Shown in pieces: positions 58,901 through 64,000 of a stretch of 64,000 nt of DNA. The stretch is taken from NCBI RefSeq assembly GCF_001039355.2, contig NW_019774903.1, positions 134,526 through 198,525 of the forward strand. The letters are read 5' to 3'. The notes below the pieces were generated by a model. It saw only the letters and a list, made by a program, of their open reading frames with translations, was not told where the DNA came from and searched no databases. This DNA is from Lingula anatina. Taxonomy: Eukaryota; Brachiopoda; Lingulata; Lingulida; Lingulidae. Positions within the stretch are counted from its first letter, which is position 1. Every line of letters starts with the position of its first letter. The position numbers and the translations under genes were made by a program.

Positions 58901-59796
58901 AGCCATGTCCAAAAGATGAAAGTGTGCCTTCTACTACAAAACCAACACAGGAATATGCTACATTAACGGTTCTGCCTGAAAGGGGTATGCCATGTCCAAC
59001 AGATGAAAGTGAGTTTTCTACTACTAATTTTAAAGGTCGGACAACAAAGAAGGACTCGTCACCAGTTCATATTTCAGATAATAAAACTCAATTTCCACGC
59101 TCACGACGGACAGGTTACACCAAGCAAAAATACAAAGGCTACAAAAAAATTCTGAAGAACACAATTGTTATTATCATTTTTGTTTTTTTAACTGGGGGCG
59201 TAAATGCCCCACGTGTACCAAATGCAAACCATGTTTACAATCCAATGAATATTGGTAATAGGCATCCTGTACAAGTTGAAGATAATGATGAACAACCACC
59301 AGCACCACCCCCAGTGCAAGTTGAGGATAGTGGTGAGTATATCCATCATCAGAATACACAGCACATTCAAGAACCGGTAGATACCAACTATTACCAACTT
59401 ATTCATCCTGTTGACCCACCACCCCCAGTACAAGTTGAGGATAGTGGCGAGGATATCCATCATCAGAATATTCAGCACATTCAAGAACCGGTAGATATCA
59501 ACTATTACCAACTTATTCATCCTGTTGACCCACCACCCCCAGTACAAGTTGAGGATAGTGGCGAGGATATCCATCATCAGAATATTCAGCACATTCAAGA
59601 ACCGTTACATATCAACCATTACCAATCTATTCATCCTAATGACCCACCACCCCCAGTACAAGTTGAGGATAGTGGCGAGGATATCCATCATCAGAATATT
59701 CAGCACATTCAAGAACCGGTACATATCAACCATTACCAATCTATTCATCCTAATGACCCACCACACCCAGTACCAAGTTGTGAAAATGGGAACTAA
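49978..59796 (+). CDS. Nested repeat-protein gene B, family not recognised
   Basis: Exons: 49978-50103, 52319-52407, 53309-53375, 53739-53882, 54065-59796. All have GT-AG borders with matching phases. It starts MNDQQEND after a CAG acceptor, like gene A. A start at 49918 is also in frame but would read through that acceptor. The last exon encodes a Ser/Thr/Pro/Glu/Lys-rich array of 61-62-residue units (two halves, each ending CPKDE), then less regular units, one hydrophobic segment (NTIVIIIFVFLTGG, DNA about 59160-59200) and four 38-residue repeats with PPPPVQVEDSGEDIHH. A one-base loss at about 58311-58319 shifts the frame: the first frame ends at 58546 in wrong-frame sequence, and the correct repeats continue in the next frame to 59796. 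If this is a read error the protein is about 2,050 residues; otherwise it is truncated before the hydrophobic segment. Function unknown. Confidence 0.7.
50460..50600. repeat. Short relative of the 150-bp-unit repeat
   Basis: AAGCTGATCAGCTTGACCTG and TTTTCCACTTACTGTGAAATCTC-like blocks shared with 42300-42450. It lies in the first intron of gene B. Confidence 0.45.
51001..51140 (-). repeat. Repeat with GGCAATTTTCATAT units
   Basis: On the minus strand it contains three spaced copies of a GGCAATTTTCATAT-like block. The same block recurs on the plus strand at 61930-62225. It lies in the first intron of gene B. Confidence 0.5.
54620..56370 (+). repeat. Diverged coding repeats of gene B
   Basis: Array units before the homogeneous block. 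They share the PKDE...VPST frame, but with substitutions and codon indels between units. Confidence 0.85.
56371..57651 (+). repeat. Homogeneous 183-bp coding satellite in gene B
   Basis: TGAAGGGGTGCC recurs at 56371, 56554, 56737, 56920, 57103, 57286, 57469 and 57652, always 183 bases apart. The seven units between look identical by eye. 183 is a multiple of three, so both strands can stay open: the antisense strand has a 1,009-codon frame at 54922-57951. Confidence 0.92.
58311..58319 (+). other. Probable single-base frameshift in gene B
   Basis: The motif that elsewhere reads GCCACTTCTTCAACAG is CCCCTTTTCAACAG here, one base short. The repeat sense then continues in the next frame. Confidence 0.75.
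59296..59793 (+). repeat. 114-bp coding repeats at the end of gene B
   Basis: Four units of 38 codons, with CCACCCCCAGTNCAAGTTGA about every 114 bases (boundaries near 59410, 59524, 59638, 59752). Confidence 0.9.
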
Positions 59797-59955
59797 GATA
59801 TCTATCACTAGGCAGTAATGTGTACACAGAATACTTGGCAGAAAGAGCATGCTGAGTAAGTTAGGCCATAATCTGAAATGCTTAGGATTTTCCATAAAAT
59901 GATAGTGCATTTCATGTCCACTGGAGGAGTGAGTTGATAAATATAAACACCTGTT
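59797..59955. other. Gene B 3' flank
   Basis: Presumed 3' UTR; no certain AATAAA before the following inverted-repeat element. Confidence 0.3.
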
Positions 59956-60760
59956 GCCGGTGTAACATGAAAATGTGACTCCCCCCCATGAAATTTTGAC
60001 CCTCAAAAAACTTTATAAATCTTATTTTATTTGAGTATATGACTTTTATATTGTGGTATGCATGATGGATAATACGTTTGCCCTTTTTGTTAGTTTGCAG
60101 GTGAACATTTTAATGAGAATATAAGAAAATTAAAATTGTGTATTTTATCGCAAAATGACTCCCCTATGAAAAGCTTTTTATTTGATATTTACATGGTGAT
60201 CATTTCAACATTTGTCCCTTTAGTATACTCTATGAAGAATATATTGGAAATATTTGAAAGTTTGGTGGTAAAATATTGGGTGCAAAAAATGAAAAAAAAA
60301 TAATCATGAAAAATCTTTATATTTATACCCATGGGATTTTGGACTCTCATTAAGAAAAGGCACTATTTTATATTAAGTCACCATACCATTGTTTTTCACA
60401 TGGTTTGCATTGTGATGTATATTTTTTTAGTATTTAAAAGTTTGGTGGTGAAAATTTTGGTGAAACTTGATAATTTTTTAAACAAGTATTCATCTTACTA
60501 ACTGTAGGGTTTGGACTCCCATAGCCTTCTCATAGGAGTCATTGGGTGAAAAAAATATTTTAATTTTCTTATTTCCTCATGAAAATTTTCAAAAAGTGCC
60601 AATGTATCCTCCATTATGCATACTTCAAGTTAAAAGTTATATATTCAAATAAAATAAAATTTATAAAGGTTTGTGAGGGGGAGTCAAAATTTCATGGGGG
60701 GAGTCAGATTTTCATTATGAAATTTTGACTAGGGGAGTCAGATTTTCATGTTACACCGGC
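59956..60760. mobile_element. About 800-bp inverted-repeat element
   Basis: Starts GCCGGTGTAACATGAAAAT and ends with its complement. Inverted similarity continues for several hundred bases with repeated GACTCCCC and AAATTTTGAC blocks. No target duplication and no coding region found; a fold-back non-autonomous element is likely. Confidence 0.65.
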
Positions 60761-61753
60761 ACAGCAGCAAATATACATTCATGGTATTATATTTTATATT
60801 GATCATAATTAGTTTCTTATGTTTATCACCAGATTGTGTTAGAAGAGACTGCTGACACTACTTAGTTAACAATGCTCAGTTATTCAAGGCTCAGTGCTAT
60901 GAATATAGGTTTAACGCGTGATCTGTGAGGTTATGTTTTTTCTTTGGCAGAGAATGAAGCTATGGAATTTCATTTACACTAAAATGTGAGCCTTTGTTTG
61001 AGTTTAATTTTGCTGCATAATGGCATTAATGCAATGTCTTTATTTTGAACTATATTTGTGTAATTAATTTTGAGTGTAGCTTACGTGTTCGAGAAATTAT
61101 TCTGAAGTTATGTAAGCCTATGGGGGGATGTTAAATGTATTGCTTTGCCTTATAAATGTTACATATAGGTAAGCCATTAATAATTTTTTTCAAATATTGA
61201 TATCACCAATATGGTAAAAATTTTGTCAGAAGGTGATTTTCCGCTGACATAATTTTTTTCACTTTGAAAACTTCAACTTGAAAATGAGTCTCTCGATAAT
61301 TTTTGAAAAGTTTGTCAACTAATATGGCCGCGTTGTCCAGCTCAAACATGAAAGTAATGCGTCAGTTGATTCTAGACCATTCAAGTTGATTCAAGATGAC
61401 CAGGAACTCAAATATGACAATTATAGGTCCGAAATTAACATCATTGGAAGTCACAAGTTATGGAGGAAGAGTCCGATAAAGAGGATCCAGTAGGAACCTG
61501 AATCGGAAATCAACACTAATCTAATCTAATCTAAAGACAATAATACAATCAGGATAACACTCTCAATATGAGATAGGAACAATAGTGCACCCCTGCAAGC
61601 AGCTACTGTCAATATAGATGGTTTAGATGTGCATTGCCATTCTCAATTGTGGGAACGAGGGTCTTTTGTCTTTAGTTTCATTACTATTACCTGGCTCAAG
61701 GTGCATTTTCAAGCCAGTATTTAGAAGTCACTGGCTGCTGCTCCCCGTCAGTT
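60761..61753. other. Intron stretch, no gene seen
   Basis: AT-rich. Nothing recognised. Confidence 0.35.
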
Positions 61754-62227
61754 GTGACGCTATCATTGTTAATGATGGCTGTCCTAAATGAGGAAGGCAC
61801 AATGAAAAAATCAAGATATAATTTCAAAGGGAAATGTACCCATCACTTCTATTCATGTCCATTGTGCAATTTAAGACCATATAACGAATACCTAGCTTGT
61901 AAACATGGAGATTGTTCGCTATCCAAATGGGACAAGAAGGCAATTTTTATATCTTCAGCAGAAAATTGTTCACATAATATTGTCAGCAGATCATTTGTGA
62001 TTCGATTGAGACAAGAAGGCAATTTTCATATCTTCAGTGAGAGATCGAATAAAAGAAGAATAAAATGCAATTTTCATATTAGTTCAACGGACTTAAGAAC
62101 TTTGTTTCTGGTAGATGGTCAGCGGGAAATGGTTCGCGATCGGAGCAAAACAAAAAGGCAATTTTCATATTTTCATCGGGAGGTAGTTCGTAATGTAAGC
62201 AAGAATAAAATGCAATTTCCATATTAG
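61754..62227 (+). repeat. Repeat-derived 157-codon open frame
   Basis: The second half is built from imperfect repeats around GGCAATTTTCATAT, giving NFHIF and RQFSY motifs. The same block occurs antisense at 51001-51140. The first half has CPLCNLRPYNEYLACKHGDC, a Cys-rich stretch I cannot assign. Probably part of a dispersed repeat, not a host gene. Confidence 0.35.
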
Positions 62228-63851
62228 TTCAATGGACTTAGGAACTTCGTTCGCGGAGGATCTTCAGCAGGAGATCATTATTTTAACCCACCCCTCCCTT
62301 TGGATTTTTTAAATATGTATATTGTCATTTTATCTTTCACCCCCCCCCTCCCCCACCCCCCCCCTTGACTCCTTGTAATTTTTTAGGAAGTTACAGATGG
62401 TAATTTTAAAAGGCCTGACACCCAATCCTGGGAAAAGCCCTGCATGCAACAAACGTTGCTAATTGCGTAATTTGTTAAATATGCCATGTCCAGTTTGTAC
62501 TGCAAGGTTGCAATTAGGCTTATCTTGATCCTTTTCCTCTATCAGGAAGTATGTTTTCTTACTGAAAAGACAATTCTCAACTTACTTTACGGGTAAGTTC
62601 ATATAACTTTATCAATTTCGTCATACCCAGGAATTGGGGAGACGTAATTTTGAAAAATTCGTAAGATTTATGCAATTAAAAATATTAATTAATTTTTAAG
62701 TGACGAAATTATCAAAGTTTTTATTGTATGTAATATATATCTCTCTCATTGTCACAAGTAAGCATTTTCACATTAGGTGCAAACAAAACAAATTGATCCA
62801 TGGACTAACTGCATAAGCATGAATTAATGAATAAGCCTGATCAATGTGGAGCCAAGATTAAATTGCTGTGCCTCTGCAGGGACAGTGTACATGGGAGGCA
62901 GGGAGTCCATAAGGGGATTATGCAGCATTGCTTTCAAGAGAGTCGACCATATTTCAACTGCAGTTAGTTAGTCCTCAAACCAACTTGTTTTGAATATGCC
63001 CATAATTAAATTAATTACAATATCAGCCAAGTTTATTGCCTCTGGGTTGCCAATGCAGCAGGTTTCACGAATGGAATATGCCTTTAATGAGTATTTTGTA
63101 TTTGAATAATTACTGTGTTCAGATATAAAGATAAACTGTTGCCATTAGGGCAAGACATTTATTGTTAGTTTTCTTTTTGTATATTGCAAGTGATGTTATT
63201 CTTGTACCTATACATGGTTAGTTGTCTTAGTTCATGTGATTGGTGTGTATGAAGCAAGCTTAGCTTGGCATTGGTCAATGTTTTTTTTATAGGAATACTC
63301 TTCATGATAATTTCCAATATACATTGTATGTTGCAAGTAGCGTATATCCATCACAGATGCCAGTGACAGTCGGCAGTACGCTTCAATTAGTTATATAGTT
63401 TCATTACCATGCATAAGAGAATTTGTAAGTTTGAGATATTACACTTGATTGGTTTATAATAAGATAATTGTATGTTAAATCAAGTTTATGAGTTATTTAC
63501 ACATATATATTTTGTAATTGTGTTTATTCATCTTTTTTTGGGATGGTGTATTTATTACTGTATTTACCTGCTTTTAGACTACCTACGTTCCATTACATTG
63601 CATCATCATACATATATGTGTGTAACTAAACCCTTTTCAACCTCAGCAGCTAGGCCTTACACAAATTGTTGGTTTGAGACTCAAATATACTGAGGGAGTA
63701 TAATTAATTAGGAAGTGAAATTCAGAGAAGGACAAACACTTAAAATATTAAGTATTTGCACTTGTTCTCTGTATTATGTCAAATAATACATTTACCTGTG
63801 ACAACATAAAGGTACACAGTTACCTGAGACAACACACTGTTACACACTTAC
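62228..63851. other. Right part of the giant WDR90 intron
   Basis: No gene seen. C-runs lie at about 62340-62365. 62750-63010 resembles 42835-42990 (GGGGATTATGCA, GTCAGTC-type blocks, TTTTGAATATGC), another sign of old duplications in this intron. Confidence 0.4.
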
Positions 63852-63979
63852 CTGAACTGAAGGTCTGTTTGTCTCTGCTGCTGGTTCTGGGGTCATTGGG
63901 TTTTAGCCTACACACATGATGAATGGCCATTTTCTGGTAGTCAATCTCAAAGATGTGACCTGATCTACTACAGGCGTAA
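63852..63979 (-). CDS. WDR90: WDR90, upstream exon
   Basis: A 128-bp exon with an AG acceptor at 63980-63981 (plus-strand CT) and a donor GTAAGT at 63846-63851. It encodes SGHIFEIDYQKMAIHH and ends KQTFSS plus one base. It joins in phase with the exon 30577-30693, giving SSGPGIAVNS, which is the conserved WDR90 order. The gene therefore spans a 33-kb intron here. Confidence 0.88.
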
Positions 63980-64000
63980 CTTTAAACAATGAAATAAATA

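Overview
This is a window of an AT-rich animal genome: spliced GT-AG genes with short exons, dense microsatellites and many small DNA transposons. A lineage-specific cluster of single-exon Toll-like receptor (TLR) genes beside a WDR90 orthologue fits a lophotrochozoan, most likely a bivalve mollusc. That assignment is an inference from gene content, not from a species marker. No tRNA with an intact fold, no rRNA gene and no CRISPR array was seen.

Layout. (1) 1-12,900, minus strand: a tandem array of three very similar TLR genes. Copy 3 (9702-12233) is intact, at 843 residues with signal peptide, LRRs, membrane segment and TIR. Copy 2 (3111-5775) is broken between the membrane segment and the TIR domain by a 140-bp insertion with an 8-bp target duplication. 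Copy 1 (1-1771, cut by the window edge) carries a 17-bp deletion and two stop codons. A fourth, fragmentary relic lies at 6379-6491. The flanks are duplicated too, and TATA boxes and kappaB-like sites can be read. (2) 14,400-30,693, minus strand: the 3' 27 exons of WDR90, a long WD40-repeat protein of cilia and centrioles. (3) 30,694-63,851: one apparent 33-kb WDR90 intron. The next upstream exon (63,852-63,979) joins in phase. Inside it, on the plus strand, are two paralogous genes that I do not recognise (A, 32951-36516; B, 49978-59796). They encode long, low-complexity proteins built from internal repeats. They share the style of their first exon and C-terminal repeats but have unrelated central arrays. 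The intron also holds THAP-domain and Tc1 transposase remnants, nested MITEs and a tRNA-Gly pseudogene.

Assembly. Five single Ns (1805, 28530, 33211, 42805, 48829) look like contig joins. The one at 28530 is flanked by an uncollapsed 1.16-kb overlap that falsely duplicates three WDR90 exons. The one at 1805 joins a TLR copy to a flank with about 2.1 kb missing. Three Ns lie inside the giant intron, so the nested-gene arrangement is well supported by exon phase but not proven contiguous.

The most unusual content is the pair of nested repeat-protein genes. Gene B contains an identical array of 183-bp units, a probable single-base frameshift at about 58,315, one hydrophobic segment and four 38-residue C-terminal repeats.
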